From an uncultured Methanomassiliicoccales archaeon (GTDB lineage Archaea > Thermoplasmatota > Thermoplasmata > Methanomassiliicoccales > Methanomethylophilaceae): a stretch of 35,918 nucleotides of DNA. The DNA lies in contig CASFYI010000077.1 of the NCBI GenBank assembly GCA_949298875.1, positions 1 to 35,918 on the forward strand, in the 5' to 3' direction. Below, one piece after another: positions 1 through 7,818 of this stretch (position 1 is its first letter; each line of letters opens with the position of its first letter). The translations under genes and the position numbers were made by a program. Below the pieces are notes generated by a model, which saw only the letters and a program-made list of their open reading frames with translations, ran no database searches and was not told the origin of the DNA.

Positions 1-822
1 CTTGAACGACGCATCCCCGGGGGTGTAGTCCACCAGTCCGCCGGCGGCGGCCTTCTTGAGGGCGAGCTCGGTCTCGGCCATGGTGGGGACGCAGATCGGG
101 TTGATCTTCTCGATCTTCGCGAGGTTCTCCTTCGAGGCGAGGTCGGCCTTGTTCATGGCTGCGATCATCGGCTTGGAGCGTTCACGGATGGCTCCGCACA
201 GCCTCAGCAGAAGGTCGTCGTCCCACTTGGTGGGGTCGTCCGGAAGGGGGACCTCCCTCAGAGCCTCCTTGATCTGGGCCTCGGTGACCTTCAGGCCCTG
301 GAGCCTCTCCGCGAGGATCGCCTCGGGCTTGGAGCCCTGCATCTTGGCCTGCCTGGCTATCTTGGCGAAGCCGTTCTTGATGATCTCGCGCATCCAGCAC
401 TCGATCTCGGTCCTGAGGAACAGGATGTCCTCGGTCGGGTCATGGGTGCCGGTGTCCACAGGGTTACCCTCGATATCGGTGGATCCGCTGGCGTCCACGA
501 CGTTGATCAGAGCGTCCGCCTGCCTCAGGTCGTCCAGGAACTTGTTGCCCAGACCCTTGCCCTGCCACGCGTCGGGGACCAGTCCGGCGACGTCCAGGAG
601 CTCCACGGGGACCATCCTGGTCCCGTCGACGCAGATCGAGTTGTGCGGTGTGCATTTGACGCCGAGCTCCCTGCAGGGGCATGGCGTGCGCACGTATGCG
701 ACGCCCTTGTTGGGCTCGATGGTGGTGAAGGGATAGTTGGCGATCTCCACCGGCGCCATGGTGGCCGCTCCGAAGAAGGTCGACTTGCCGACGTTCGGCT
801 TCCCTACGATTCCTATCTGCAT
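1..822 (-). CDS. ychF: YchF/Obg-family GTPase, 3' end beyond window
   Basis: This is a redox- and translation-linked P-loop GTPase of the archaeal/eukaryotic YchF-like (Drg/Obg-related) group, expected to be cytosolic and ribosome-associated. The N-terminus carries a clean G1 motif (GKPNVGKST, residues 7-15), then YPFTTIEPN, the G3 region DVAGLVPDA, and NKAD as the G4 specificity motif. The start is the ATG at 820-822. An A/T-rich TATA-like element at 851-860 lies about 33 bases upstream, so the transcript is probably short-leadered. About 274 codons are visible and the C-terminal part lies outside the window. It is the last visible gene of the minus-strand run but seems to have its own promoter. 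No in-frame CGA was seen in the visible part. Confidence 0.93.
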   Translation of the reverse strand, partial: MQIGIVGKPNVGKSTFFGAATMAPVEIANYPFTTIEPNKGVAYVRTPCPCRELGVKCTPHNSICVDGTRMVPVELLDVAGLVPDAWQGKGLGNKFLDDLRQADALINVVDASGSTDIEGNPVDTGTHDPTEDILFLRTEIECWMREIIKNGFAKIARQAKMQGSKPEAILAERLQGLKVTEAQIKEALREVPLPDDPTKWDDDLLLRLCGAIRERSKPMIAAMNKADLASKENLAKIEKINPICVPTMAETELALKKAAAGGLVDYTPGDASFK

Positions 823-850
823 GTGATCCCGGGGCCGATGGGGATACTCG

Positions 851-860
851 CGTTAAATGA
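851..860 (-). promoter_or_regulatory. TATA-like element of ychF
   Basis: On the minus strand this reads TCATTTAACG, an A/T-rich island in GC-rich DNA about 33 bases before the ychF ATG. It sits between the CGA end of the acetyltransferase gene and ychF. Confidence 0.5.
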
Positions 861-898
861 TGTCGGGCGATTTCGCATCCGCATCGGAAGTGCCAGGA

Positions 899-1468
899 TC
901 GATCCAGGGACTTCACGACTCTCGCTGGCACACCGGCGACGACCGTGTTCGGCGGTACGTCCCTCGTCACCACCGCGCCCGCGGCGACGACGGCGCCGTC
1001 GCTTATCGTGACGTTCCGGAGGATCGTCGCATGGGCGCCGATCCAGACGTTCCTGCCGATGCGTATCGGACCCGGGAACATGTCTTGCCTGTGCGCGGGG
1101 TCCAGGTCGTGGTCGAGGGTGGCCATGACGACCTGCTGGCCGATCAGCGACCCGTCGCCTATCCAGATGCCTCCGTGGTCCTGGAAGCAGCACCCTTCGT
1201 TGATGAACACGTCCTTGCCGATGTGGATGTTCATGCCGAAGTCCGCATGGAACGGAGGGAACATCCTGAAACCCTCTCCCACGGGCTCGCATATCAGCTC
1301 GGACATGATGGAGCGGATCTCGTCCATCGTGTGGTATCTGGTGTTGAGGTCCATCGTGATGCGGCGGGACCTGTCGGCCGCCTCGTTCATGAAGGCGCCG
1401 ACATCCTCGGAGGGGAAGGCCATCCTCCCGCCCTTCGCCATCAGCTCCCTGAACTCCTCCAGCTCCAT
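899..1468 (-). CDS. Maltose/galactoside O-acetyltransferase family, ends at CGA
   Basis: This is a hexapeptide-repeat (left-handed beta-helix) acetyl-CoA O-acetyltransferase of the Maa/LacA/NodL family, expected to acetylate a sugar in the cytosol. The helical N-terminal domain is followed by repeats such as IHIGKDVFIN, IWIGDGSLIG and VWIGAHATIL. The TLDHDLDP segment matches the catalytic His region, and the C-terminal VVAGVPARVVK is the family's closing motif. The protein is expected to stop right after this motif. In frame the next codons are SLD and then CGA at 899-901, giving 189 residues, a normal family length. Under the standard code the frame stays open to 464, over 359 bases of ychF. 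The start is taken as the ATG at 1468 because a T-rich TATA-like element at 1493-1500 lies about 28 bases upstream. An alternative ATG is at 1492. Confidence 0.86.
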
Positions 1469-1472
1469 GGTT

Positions 1473-1491
1473 TGGTGACATAGTGTCACCA
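1473..1491. promoter_or_regulatory. 19-bp perfect palindrome, probable operator
   Basis: The sequence TGGTGACATAGTGTCACCA has 8-bp arms around a 3-bp centre. It lies between the putative TATA element (1493-1500) and the acetyltransferase start at 1468, just downstream of the MarR gene. That position and symmetry suit a repressor dimer. MarR proteins bind such dyads, so control by the neighbouring MarR is a reasonable inference. It has no U-run, so it is unlikely to be a terminator. Confidence 0.6.
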
Positions 1492-1503
1492 TAGAAAAAC
1501 AGA

Positions 1504-1947
1504 TCGGACAGTCCTCTCCAGACCGAGGAGCGCCATCAGCTTCTCCAAGGTGTCCCTGAGGTCCCTGACCTCGCCCTCGTCGAAGGATTCCCTGATGTTC
1601 CCGAAGGACTCAGCGCCCATGGCGAGGAACATGTCGTGCAGGAGGATCCCGCGGGGGGTTATCTCCAGGACCCTGGCGCGGGCGTCCCTGTCCGATACGG
1701 AGACCTCGACCAGCCCCCTCTCGCGCAGCCTCTCCACGAGGGTCCTGGCCGCCTGGTGTGAGGAGCCGGAATAGGCCCCGAGATCCGCTATCATGCATCC
1801 TGGGTGCTCGCGTATGAACGTGAGCGCATCAGCCTGGGACGATGTCAGCCCCAGGCTGGCGGCATGGGCGTCGCGGCGCCTCGTGACCTCGCGCCCCGCG
1901 ATGCGGAGCATGCGGGCCACCGCCAGGATGTCACTGTCCGCTGGCAC
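1504..1947 (-). CDS. MarR-family transcriptional regulator, ends at CGA
   Basis: This is a winged-helix DNA-binding regulator of about 147 residues. Its core is typical of MarR: an N-terminal dimerisation helix, LTSSQADALTFI, then the recognition region SSHQAARTLVERLRERGLVE and the wing VSVSDRDARARVLEITPRG. The start is a GTG at 1945-1947 with a strong ribosome binding site (GGAGGG) a few bases upstream. It overlaps the end of the upstream membrane-protein gene by 17 bases. A CGA at 1504-1506 falls six codons before the TGA at 1486-1488; by the rule proposed here the protein ends at CGA. The region after it is T-rich and looks like promoter DNA for the next gene. The ligand is unknown; the nearby palindrome at 1473-1491 may be its operator. 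Confidence 0.88.
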
Positions 1948-2647
1948 CGGATCCCTCCGCGGGTTCGGCGGAGACCATGGTCTCCCGAGCATCTTCCGGG
2001 AAGAGCCTGTCGGTGAGCCATTTCAGCTTGCTGAAGTAGACTCCCGCGATCGTGCCGATCAGGAGCGCGCAGATGACGGTGCCCTCGCGCACCCCTCCGG
2101 TCCCGCCCATGGCGATGAAACCGAGCAGGGCGGCGATGACGATCATCGTCACGTCTGAGCAGACGCGGACGACCCTGTAGGGCTTCCTCTTGATCCTCAC
2201 GGAGAGCGCGTAGGCGAAGCCGTCCCCGGGGACCATGGTGAAGTCGGCGATGATCTGCAGATAGACCCCCAGGGCGAGGCCGAAGCATCCGATCAGGACG
2301 CAGGCGATCTGCTCCCAGTACGCGTCGGGGGCGAAGTCGCCCAGCACCATGAGTCCGAAGTCGATGAAATACCCGAACACGAAGGATATGATGACCTGGA
2401 GGCCGAGGCTGAGCTTGTCCGCCTCCTTCCCGAGGATGACGAGCTGCAGGAACACGAGCAGCAGGCTGTAGATGATGGTGAAGTTGCCGAGCGTCAGCGA
2501 TGGGAAGATCAGTGACAGGCTGTAGGGGATGGAGGAGATCGGAGGTGTCCCGAGGGACGCCTTCGTGATGAATCCGATGCTCAGCGAGATCACCAGAAGG
2601 CCCATCGCGAAGACGAGGATGCGTCTGGCGATATGGTCGTGCCTCAT
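1931..2647 (-). CDS. YitT/YczE-type integral membrane protein (DUF6198-like)
   Basis: This polytopic membrane protein of about 238 residues has roughly five to six hydrophobic segments (for example around residues 10-28, 53-70, 80-105, 115-140, 165-180 and 190-205). It contains the family-like motifs TKASLGTPPISSIPYSLS and TMVPGDGFAYALS, seen in YczE/YyaS/YitT membrane proteins of unknown function. The ATG at 2645-2647 is preferred: a TATA-like GATATAC lies about 30 bases upstream (2674-2680), suggesting leaderless transcription. A TTG at 2659 is the alternative. It ends at TGA and overlaps marR by 17 bases, so the two are probably co-expressed and the MarR may control this putative transporter. 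Confidence 0.82.
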   Translation of the reverse strand: MRHDHIARRILVFAMGLLVISLSIGFITKASLGTPPISSIPYSLSLIFPSLTLGNFTIIYSLLLVFLQLVILGKEADKLSLGLQVIISFVFGYFIDFGLMVLGDFAPDAYWEQIACVLIGCFGLALGVYLQIIADFTMVPGDGFAYALSVRIKRKPYRVVRVCSDVTMIVIAALLGFIAMGGTGGVREGTVICALLIGTIAGVYFSKLKWLTDRLFPEDARETMVSAEPAEGSGASGQ

Positions 2648-2716
2648 GATGTCCCGCAATCAGACAAGATGTTGTATATCAACCTGCCCCTCCGCTCCGG
2701 AGACCGGACGAAGGGG

Positions 2717-3502
2717 TCATTGTCCGTTCGACCGGAACACCGCGTCCGCGATCTCGGCGATCTCCACCGGACGGAGGTCCTCGATGCGGTCGTCCCTGTA
2801 CGGGATGCCTTCCGAGGACTCCACCAGATGGTAGTTCCTGAGGGCGGTGCCGATCTTCTTCCTGCGCTGGTTGAAGCAGGCCTCGGTCACCTTGAAGAAC
2901 GTGCGCTCGTCGAGGACCTCGAATGGAGCGGGTCTCGGTGTTATGCCGACGACGGCGGAGTCCACCTTGGGCCTGGGGTCAAACCTGGACGCAGGGACGG
3001 GTTCGAGGATCTCGCACTCGGCGCGGTAGAACAGGTTGACGGTGAGTCTCGAGTACTCGGGGCTGCCGACGTCCGCGACCACGCGGTCGGCGAACTCCTT
3101 CTGGACCATGACGACGGCGCGTCTGAACGGGTGCTCCAGGAGCTTGAAGATGATCGGCGTCGAGACGCTGTATGGAAGGTTGCTGACGAGGACGTCGAAC
3201 TCCGGGAAGGGGACCTTGACCGCGTCGCCCTCGATGAGCGTGAGGCGGTCGCCGTAGGTCGACCTGATGTAGGATGCGAGCTTGGTGTCGAGCTCGATGC
3301 ATGTGAGGCTCGATCCCATGCCGGCGAGCCTGTCCGTGAGGACGCCGAACCCTGGGCCGATCTCGAGCACCCTGTCCGAGGGCGTGATGCCGGCGTAGCC
3401 GACGATGCGGTCCGCCACGCGGTCGTCTATCAGAAAATTCTGCCCCTTGCTCTTCTTCGGGATGACTCCCGCGGAGGCCATGAGCTCTCTGGCGGTGCTC
3501 AT
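2717..3502 (-). CDS. ksgA: 16S rRNA dimethyladenosine transferase KsgA/Dim1
   Basis: This enzyme dimethylates two adjacent adenines near the 3' end of 16S rRNA during small-subunit assembly. All landmarks of the Rossmann methyltransferase are present: KKSKGQNFL near the N-terminus, the SAM-binding motif LEIGPGFGVLT (about residues 46-56), CIELD, the catalytic motif NLPYSVSTP (about 109-117), and the C-terminal RFDPRPKVDSAVV followed by FNQRRKKIGTAL. The 261-residue length is normal. The ATG at 3500-3502 overlaps the stop of the DUF655 gene as ATGA, so translation is coupled. It ends at TGA. The gene belongs to the conserved archaeal L21e-rpoF-DUF655-ksgA string. Confidence 0.97.
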   Translation of the reverse strand: MSTARELMASAGVIPKKSKGQNFLIDDRVADRIVGYAGITPSDRVLEIGPGFGVLTDRLAGMGSSLTCIELDTKLASYIRSTYGDRLTLIEGDAVKVPFPEFDVLVSNLPYSVSTPIIFKLLEHPFRRAVVMVQKEFADRVVADVGSPEYSRLTVNLFYRAECEILEPVPASRFDPRPKVDSAVVGITPRPAPFEVLDERTFFKVTEACFNQRRKKIGTALRNYHLVESSEGIPYRDDRIEDLRPVEIAEIADAVFRSNGQ

Positions 3503-4050
3503 CTGGAGACGAAGATGTAGCGCTTCCTGTCGGAATCGGAGATCTCGAGCACGATGCGCGAAACGATGAACTTCTCGGGCGCCTTGATGCCGGTGCGCTC
3601 GGTGAGGTCCGCGAAGTCCTTGAACGGACCCTTCTTCCTCTCCTCGAGGATGGTGGCCATGGACTTCTTCCCGAGGCCGGGCAGCTCCTCAAGCATGTGC
3701 TTGCGGAGGCTGATGCCCTCGGCCTCGTTGAAGAACTTCACGAACCTGGCCTGGTCGGCCATGACTATGTCGGTGACAGCGTACTCCAGCTCGCTCTGGG
3801 CGTTGCTGGTGAGCTCGTTGTAGCCGATGCGCCGCTTGACGTGGTCGATAACGTCCCTCTTGACCTGGGGGGTGTCCTTCCCGATGTAGGTCCTGGTGCC
3901 TATGGTCACCTGCGCGGTAGCCTTCGGGACGAGCTCGAAGAGCTTGAACTCCTCTGCGCCGATGGCGTAGACGAGGGGCTCGCGCTTGGAGAATCCGCCG
4001 CCGGTGGCACCGGTCGGCAGCCAGTCGAGGATGTAGGCGTAGTCTTCCAC
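3499..4050 (-). CDS. DUF655 putative RNA-binding protein
   Basis: This conserved archaeal protein of 183 residues is almost always found beside ksgA and rpoF. The N-terminal half is beta-rich (LDWLPTG, LVYAIGAEEFKLFELVPK). The C-terminal half has helix-hairpin-helix-like segments around LEELPGLGKKSMATILEERKK and FADLTERTGIK, which suggest nucleic-acid binding. A precise function is not known; the context implies a role in ribosome biogenesis or transcription-translation coupling. The start is a GTG at 4048-4050, 9 bases after the rpoF stop. Its TGA overlaps the ksgA ATG. Confidence 0.92.
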   Translation of the reverse strand: MEDYAYILDWLPTGATGGGFSKREPLVYAIGAEEFKLFELVPKATAQVTIGTRTYIGKDTPQVKRDVIDHVKRRIGYNELTSNAQSELEYAVTDIVMADQARFVKFFNEAEGISLRKHMLEELPGLGKKSMATILEERKKGPFKDFADLTERTGIKAPEKFIVSRIVLEISDSDRKRYIFVSR

Positions 4051-4059
4051 TTGATCACG

Positions 4060-4386
4060 TCACGAGTTGTCGCTGACGATGTCGATGACGGCGTCTATCT
4101 GCTCCTTCTCGAGGACGACCCTCTCCTTGGCGAAGATGGCGCGCACGTCCTCGGGGGTGGAGGGGAGCAGGTCGGCGATCTTCACGGCCACGGGCTCGGT
4201 CACGAAGTCGAGCTGGAGGGCGGCGGCCACGATGGCGTCCGCCTGCTCCTTCGTGATCGCGCAGGTCTTCTGCGCGTGGTCGAGCGCCGCCTTCTGGGAG
4301 GCGAGCATGAAGTCGTATCCCCTGGCCTCGGATTCGGCCTGGAGGAGCGCCCCCACCTCGGCGACCGTGAGGTACCTCTGCTCCAT
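4060..4386 (-). CDS. rpoF: DNA-directed RNA polymerase subunit Rpo4/F
   Basis: This is the archaeal counterpart of Rpb4 (108 residues), which pairs with Rpo7/E to form the stalk of RNA polymerase. The fold is all-helical: the N-terminal YLTVAEVGALL segment, then the HRDC-like part with ALDHAQKTCAITKEQADAIV, KIADLLPSTPEDVRAIFAKE and the short C-terminal VLEKEQIDAVIDIV. The ATG at 4384-4386 is preceded by GGAGTGAGG; the TGA of L21e lies inside this ribosome binding site. It ends at TGA. The position directly after L21e is conserved across Euryarchaeota. Confidence 0.93.
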   Translation of the reverse strand: MEQRYLTVAEVGALLQAESEARGYDFMLASQKAALDHAQKTCAITKEQADAIVAAALQLDFVTEPVAVKIADLLPSTPEDVRAIFAKERVVLEKEQIDAVIDIVSDNS

Positions 4387-4392
4387 GGGACC

Positions 4393-4686
4393 TCACTCCA
4401 CGGTCCTGACGAGGTGCTCGGGGCGGGCGACGACGATCTTCGTCTTGTTGCCGTCCTTGACGCTGACCTCGTAGGCCTCTCCCCTGGAGTCGATGACGAC
4501 GCCGGTGAGACCGTGGAACCTGGAGAAGGGCATGCCCTTGTGGACGCTGGGGTCGATGATGATGTTGACCTTGTCGCCGGGCTCGAAGGTCTGGAGTCCC
4601 TTGGTGATGGGGGACAGGCCGCGTGCCCTCGGCTTCTTCTTCAGGAGGTTGCGGGTTTTGGTCCTTGTTCCTCTGGATGCCTGCAT
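4393..4686 (-). CDS. rpl21e: 50S ribosomal protein L21e
   Basis: This is a small, basic large-subunit protein (97 residues) with an SH3-like barrel. The N-terminus (MQASRGTRTKTRNLLKKK) and the later FEPGDKVNIIIDPSVHKGMPFSRFHGLTGVV are diagnostic. The start is the ATG at 4684-4686 with GAGGG upstream; in-frame codons further upstream are not needed. That GAGGG overlaps the CGA that I take as the stop of the preceding pus10 gene (CGAGGG), the same arrangement as TGAGG at other junctions of this operon. It ends at TGA. Confidence 0.96.
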   Translation of the reverse strand: MQASRGTRTKTRNLLKKKPRARGLSPITKGLQTFEPGDKVNIIIDPSVHKGMPFSRFHGLTGVVIDSRGEAYEVSVKDGNKTKIVVARPEHLVRTVE

Positions 4687-4696
4687 TGTGAATCCC

Positions 4697-5923
4697 TCGT
4701 GGTTCGTGATAGTCAATCGCCAATACGTCGAGGGCCTCGACGACGCACTGGATCCCTAGCCTCTCAGAGAAGTTGGGGTGAGTGCGGCCGTCGTCCCCGG
4801 ACACGAACTCCTTCACGTACGTGCCGGAGTCGGTCTCGAGTTCGAGGTCGAACCGGTCCCCGTCGAAGGAGTCCGCCGTCACCCAGTGGATCCTCCTCTT
4901 CCTGACCAGGTCGGCCCTTCTGTGCTCGACACGGCGTGGAGTCCTCTGTTCTATATCGGCGTCCTTGAACGATAAGGCGACGTCAACTACTGCCTCTTTA
5001 TTAACTTTGCCGTCTGCTTTAACGCGCACGCGATAGACCTTGTCGGACGCGGCGCCCTTGTACCTCTCGACGGCCTCGCGCTGGACGAAGTGCAGGGAGT
5101 TGAACGCGGCCATGTCGCCGGCGCTGGACCTCCTCTCGAGCTCGTCCAGGTCGATGAACCTCCTCTTGGGCTGGGAGATCTCCAGGACGAAGGGCCTGCC
5201 GTCGCCGAGCATGCGCGCGTCGATGTCCTCGCGGCCCATGCCGTGGAAGAAGTGCTCCCTCCCGTCGGCCATCTCCAGGGCGATGTCCCCGATGATCTCC
5301 TGCACGGAGGTCTCGTACATCTTGCCCTTGCCGTGGCAGTGGGGGCATCCCTTGCCGTGGCACTCCCTGCAGGGCCATATGGTCTGGGGGATCTCGCGGC
5401 TGTACTTGTTGTAGCGGCCGGCGATGAAGAGGGGGGCGATGTCCAGCTTGACCTCGCCGAAGCGGGTGTCCACCAGGGCGACGACCTGGGGGTTCTTGAA
5501 CTCCACCGGGCGGTGGATCATGGGGAGTGCCAGCTTGCCGATCTCGCGGTTGAGCTCGGATTTGATGGCCTCCGGGCTCTGGAGCTGATGCTTCTCCCAC
5601 AGGGCCTTCTCGCGCTCGGCGATCTCGGGTTCGACCTTGGTGCCGACGAGGAAGTTGTCGGACTCGATGGGGTTGACCGCCTCGGCCACGTTCTCGGCGA
5701 AGCGGGGGAGCAGGTCGAAGATGTCCTCGCACAGGGGGCAGGGTGACATCGCGGGAGGGCAGTCGCCCTCCTCCGCGAGCGCCTCGCGGACCATGCGTCC
5801 GCGCTCGTCGTTGGTCATGCCGGTGCCGACCTTGCCGAACATGCGGCCCAGGCACCTGTCGCACAGCCCCTCGGAGGCGAGGGCGCGGGCGGTCTCCAGA
5901 TTCTCGTAGATCCAGTCCTCCAT
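4697..5923 (-). CDS. pus10: tRNA pseudouridine synthase Pus10, ends at CGA
   Basis: Pus10 makes pseudouridine 54 and 55 in the T-loop of archaeal tRNAs. The N-terminal zinc module shows LCDRC and CPLC, followed by a THUMP-like region. A second CxxC pair lies in CRECHGKGCPHC. The catalytic motif REDIDARMLGDGRPFVLEI (about residues 228-246) contains the active-site Asp. The C-terminal part has the expected TYVKEFVSGDDGRTHPN and ends with GIQCVVEALDVLAIDYHEP. CGA at 4697-4699 follows immediately, giving 408 residues, as expected. With CGA as Arg the frame would continue to 4055, across all of L21e and rpoF. The start is the ATG at 5921-5923, with GAGG upstream overlapping the KH gene's TGA. Confidence 0.93.
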
Positions 5924-5932
5924 GGGGTCGCC

Positions 5933-6481
5933 TCACAGGTCGAATCCCATCTCCGCGATGCGGAGGCGGGGGCGCTGGCTCTCCAGATAGTGGTAAACGG
6001 TGGCGTGCTCGCTGCCCTGGAGGATGAGCTCCACGGCGTGCTTCGCCACCGGGAGTGTGACGGAGTTCCCGATCAGCCCGACGGTGTTGCCGTAGATCAC
6101 CATGTCGCAGCCGGTCAGGTCCTCGATGATCCTGCGGGTCTTGCCGTCCTTGCCGATGAGCCTCCCGCGGATCCTGGCGAGCTGGTTGGAGCGCTCGCCG
6201 ACGAACTCCTTGAGGTCTACGACCTCGAGGTACTCGTCGTCCTCGAACAGCCTCATGGCCTTCTCGGGGTTGAACCCCCTACCGACGGCCTTGACGACGT
6301 CCATGAGCTGGAGCGCCTTGAGGGGGTCCTCGAGCTCCACGTCGTCGTGGAGGATGACCTCCCCCTCCTCGGTGTCAACATCGATCTTGATCCCGGAGAT
6401 GTTCTGGAGGGTCTTCTTGACCTCCCCGTTCTTCCCTATGAGGGTGCCGACCCTGTCGGCGGGTATCCTGATGGACCTCAT
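5933..6481 (-). CDS. Dim2/Pno1-like two-KH-domain RNA-binding protein
   Basis: This archaeal relative of Pno1/Dim2/Krr1 has 182 residues and is thought to help mature the 3' end of 16S rRNA. The first KH domain has GTLIGKNGEVKK (about residues 12-23), the second GRLIGKDGKTRRII (about 106-119); both GxxG loops are intact. A linker contains the conserved VGRGFNPEKAMRLF. The start ATG overlaps the rio1 stop as ATGA. The codons for the acidic tail of Rio1 (GAGGAAGAGGAA) supply a purine-rich ribosome binding site. It ends at TGA. The aIF1A-rio1-KH order is conserved in Archaea. Confidence 0.93.
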   Translation of the reverse strand: MRSIRIPADRVGTLIGKNGEVKKTLQNISGIKIDVDTEEGEVILHDDVELEDPLKALQLMDVVKAVGRGFNPEKAMRLFEDDEYLEVVDLKEFVGERSNQLARIRGRLIGKDGKTRRIIEDLTGCDMVIYGNTVGLIGNSVTLPVAKHAVELILQGSEHATVYHYLESQRPRLRIAEMGFDL

Positions 6482-7275
6482 TCCTCTTCCTCCTCGTCGT
6501 CGCTGCCGCCGTTCAGTGTCTCGTCGAGGACGACGGCGTCCTCTATGACGTCCGCGCCCCTCTTCCGGAAGAAGGCGTTGACGTTGCGAATGTCCCTCTC
6601 CAGGAGCTCCTTCGCGTTGTAGTTGTCAGTGGTCATGGCCTGTCCGACGTCGATCATCACCGGCTGGCCGTCCCACATGAGGATGTTGTACTCGCTCAGG
6701 TCCCCGTGCACGAGGTGAGCCTCCTGCCATCCGTCAATGATGAACGAGATCACTTCGTCATAGGTCTCCGTGGGGTCCTCCAGGACGCACTCCCTGAGCT
6801 GGGGGGCGGGTCCGGTCTCGTCGCCGATGTACTCCATCAGGAGGCAGTTCTGGTTGAACGTTATGGGCTCCGGCACGGGTATCCCGGCCTCGGCGTACCT
6901 AGCGAGGTTCTTGAACTCCTTGTTGACCCAGGTGTAGATCATGCGCCACCTGTTGCCGGTGGCGCCCCTGAACCTGGGGTCCCCCTCGATGTACTTCGCC
7001 ACGCGCTTGAACGTCGAGGTGGAGGTCCTGAAGATCTTCAGGGCCATACCGTCGCCGTCCTCGTCGGTGGCGTAGAAGACGTTGCCCTCCTTGCCGGTCG
7101 ACACGGGGTAGTGAACCATGTCGATGTACCCGGCGGTCATCATGTCGTAGATCGTCAGGAGGGTCCTCCTGTCGAACACCTCCGCGTCGGTCTGACGCTC
7201 GTCGCCGGTGCGGTCCGTCTTTAGGGCGTCCACATGCCTCTCGAGGTACGCGTACGCCTCCTCGTAGGAGGTCAT
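6478..7275 (-). CDS. rio1: Rio1-type atypical protein kinase/ATPase
   Basis: This atypical Ser/Thr kinase-ATPase acts in late small-subunit maturation (265 residues). Visible motifs are STGKEGNVFYA (flexible P-loop), MALKIFRTSTSTFK with the ATP-anchoring Lys and the Rio1-specific STxxFK, WVNKEFKNLARY, LLMEYIG (hinge), LVHGDLSEYNIL (catalytic loop with Asp and Asn) and VMIDVGQAM (metal-binding Asp). The C-terminus is a short poly-Glu tail. The ATG at 7273-7275 has GAGAGG upstream, adjacent to the aIF1A TGA. It ends at TGA, overlapping the KH gene. Confidence 0.95.
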   Translation of the reverse strand: MTSYEEAYAYLERHVDALKTDRTGDERQTDAEVFDRRTLLTIYDMMTAGYIDMVHYPVSTGKEGNVFYATDEDGDGMALKIFRTSTSTFKRVAKYIEGDPRFRGATGNRWRMIYTWVNKEFKNLARYAEAGIPVPEPITFNQNCLLMEYIGDETGPAPQLRECVLEDPTETYDEVISFIIDGWQEAHLVHGDLSEYNILMWDGQPVMIDVGQAMTTDNYNAKELLERDIRNVNAFFRKRGADVIEDAVVLDETLNGGSDDEEEEE

Positions 7276-7283
7276 GGAACCTC

Positions 7284-7619
7284 TCAGAATATGTCGAGGT
7301 TCTTCGGGACCTTGCCCCTCTTGCTGAGGTTGACGGCCTGCGTGCGGGTGTACCTGAAGCGGACGTCGCACTTGTCCGGCTGGAAGTCCCAGACGGACAC
7401 GATGAGGAGGTCTCCCTCCCTTATCCACATCCTCTTCTTGATCTTCCCGGGGATGCGGCCGACGCGGGACACTCCGTCCTCGCACATGACCTTGATCTTG
7501 GATGCGCCCAGCAGCTGGTCGGCTATGCCGAACATCTCGTTCTCCTTGATGTTCGGAAGACGAACGCGGGTGACATCCGCATCGGGGCTCTCCAGCGGTT
7601 GGTTGTCTACCATGGTCAT
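7284..7619 (-). CDS. eif1A: Translation initiation factor aIF1A
   Basis: This factor binds the small-subunit A site during initiation (about 111 residues). The OB-fold is clear from VRLPNIKENEMFGIADQLLGASKIKVMCEDGVSRVGRIPGKIKKRMWIREGDLLIV, and the protein ends with KRGKVPKNLDIF. Two close ATGs (7619 and 7613) are possible. The first gene of the operon, it is served by the TATA element at 7649-7661. It ends at TGA. Confidence 0.95.
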   Translation of the reverse strand: MTMVDNQPLESPDADVTRVRLPNIKENEMFGIADQLLGASKIKVMCEDGVSRVGRIPGKIKKRMWIREGDLLIVSVWDFQPDKCDVRFRYTRTQAVNLSKRGKVPKNLDIF

Positions 7620-7648
7620 CACTTATAAGGGACCCATGAAGGGATTCT

Positions 7649-7661
7649 CTATTTAAATAAT
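7649..7661 (-). promoter_or_regulatory. TATA box of the translation operon
   Basis: The minus strand reads TTATTTAAATAGA, a strong archaeal TATA element about 35 bases before the aIF1A start. It is probably the main promoter for aIF1A through ksgA. Confidence 0.7.
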
Positions 7662-7727
7662 TTGATAGTTGCGAATGTTAATGTGCAATCGTGGCGGTCG
7701 GCGGATCCCGCGATGCGCACGGGGTCT

Positions 7728-7806
7728 GCCCGCCACTCCGGAGGGGTCGGGTGTGAACGGGTATTGAACCTGTTCCCGGCGGGCAACCGTTATCCGCCCG
7801 CCCGCC
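7728..7806 (+). other. Structured leader with mutually exclusive stems
   Basis: GCCCGCC at 7728-7734 can pair with GGCGGGC at 7778-7784 and enclose an inner hairpin in which GAACGGGT pairs with AACCTGTTC across a short loop. The same GGCGGGC can instead pair with a downstream GCCCGCC (7796-7802 or 7800-7806), which ends 12 bases before the start codon of the next gene. The two folds exclude each other, as in attenuators and riboswitches. Whether the region is transcribed is not shown by the sequence. Confidence 0.3.
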
Positions 7807-7818
7807 GATTCCGCATCC

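Noticed and set aside
464-898. Extension of the acetyltransferase frame over ychF
   Set aside because: The extra 145 codons have no family similarity, are rich in Arg and Gly, and contain several further CGA codons. They are the out-of-frame reading of ychF.
4055-4696. Extension of the pus10 frame over L21e and rpoF
   Set aside because: Repetitive Arg/His/Gly-rich translation typical of a shadow frame; Pus10 orthologues end before it.
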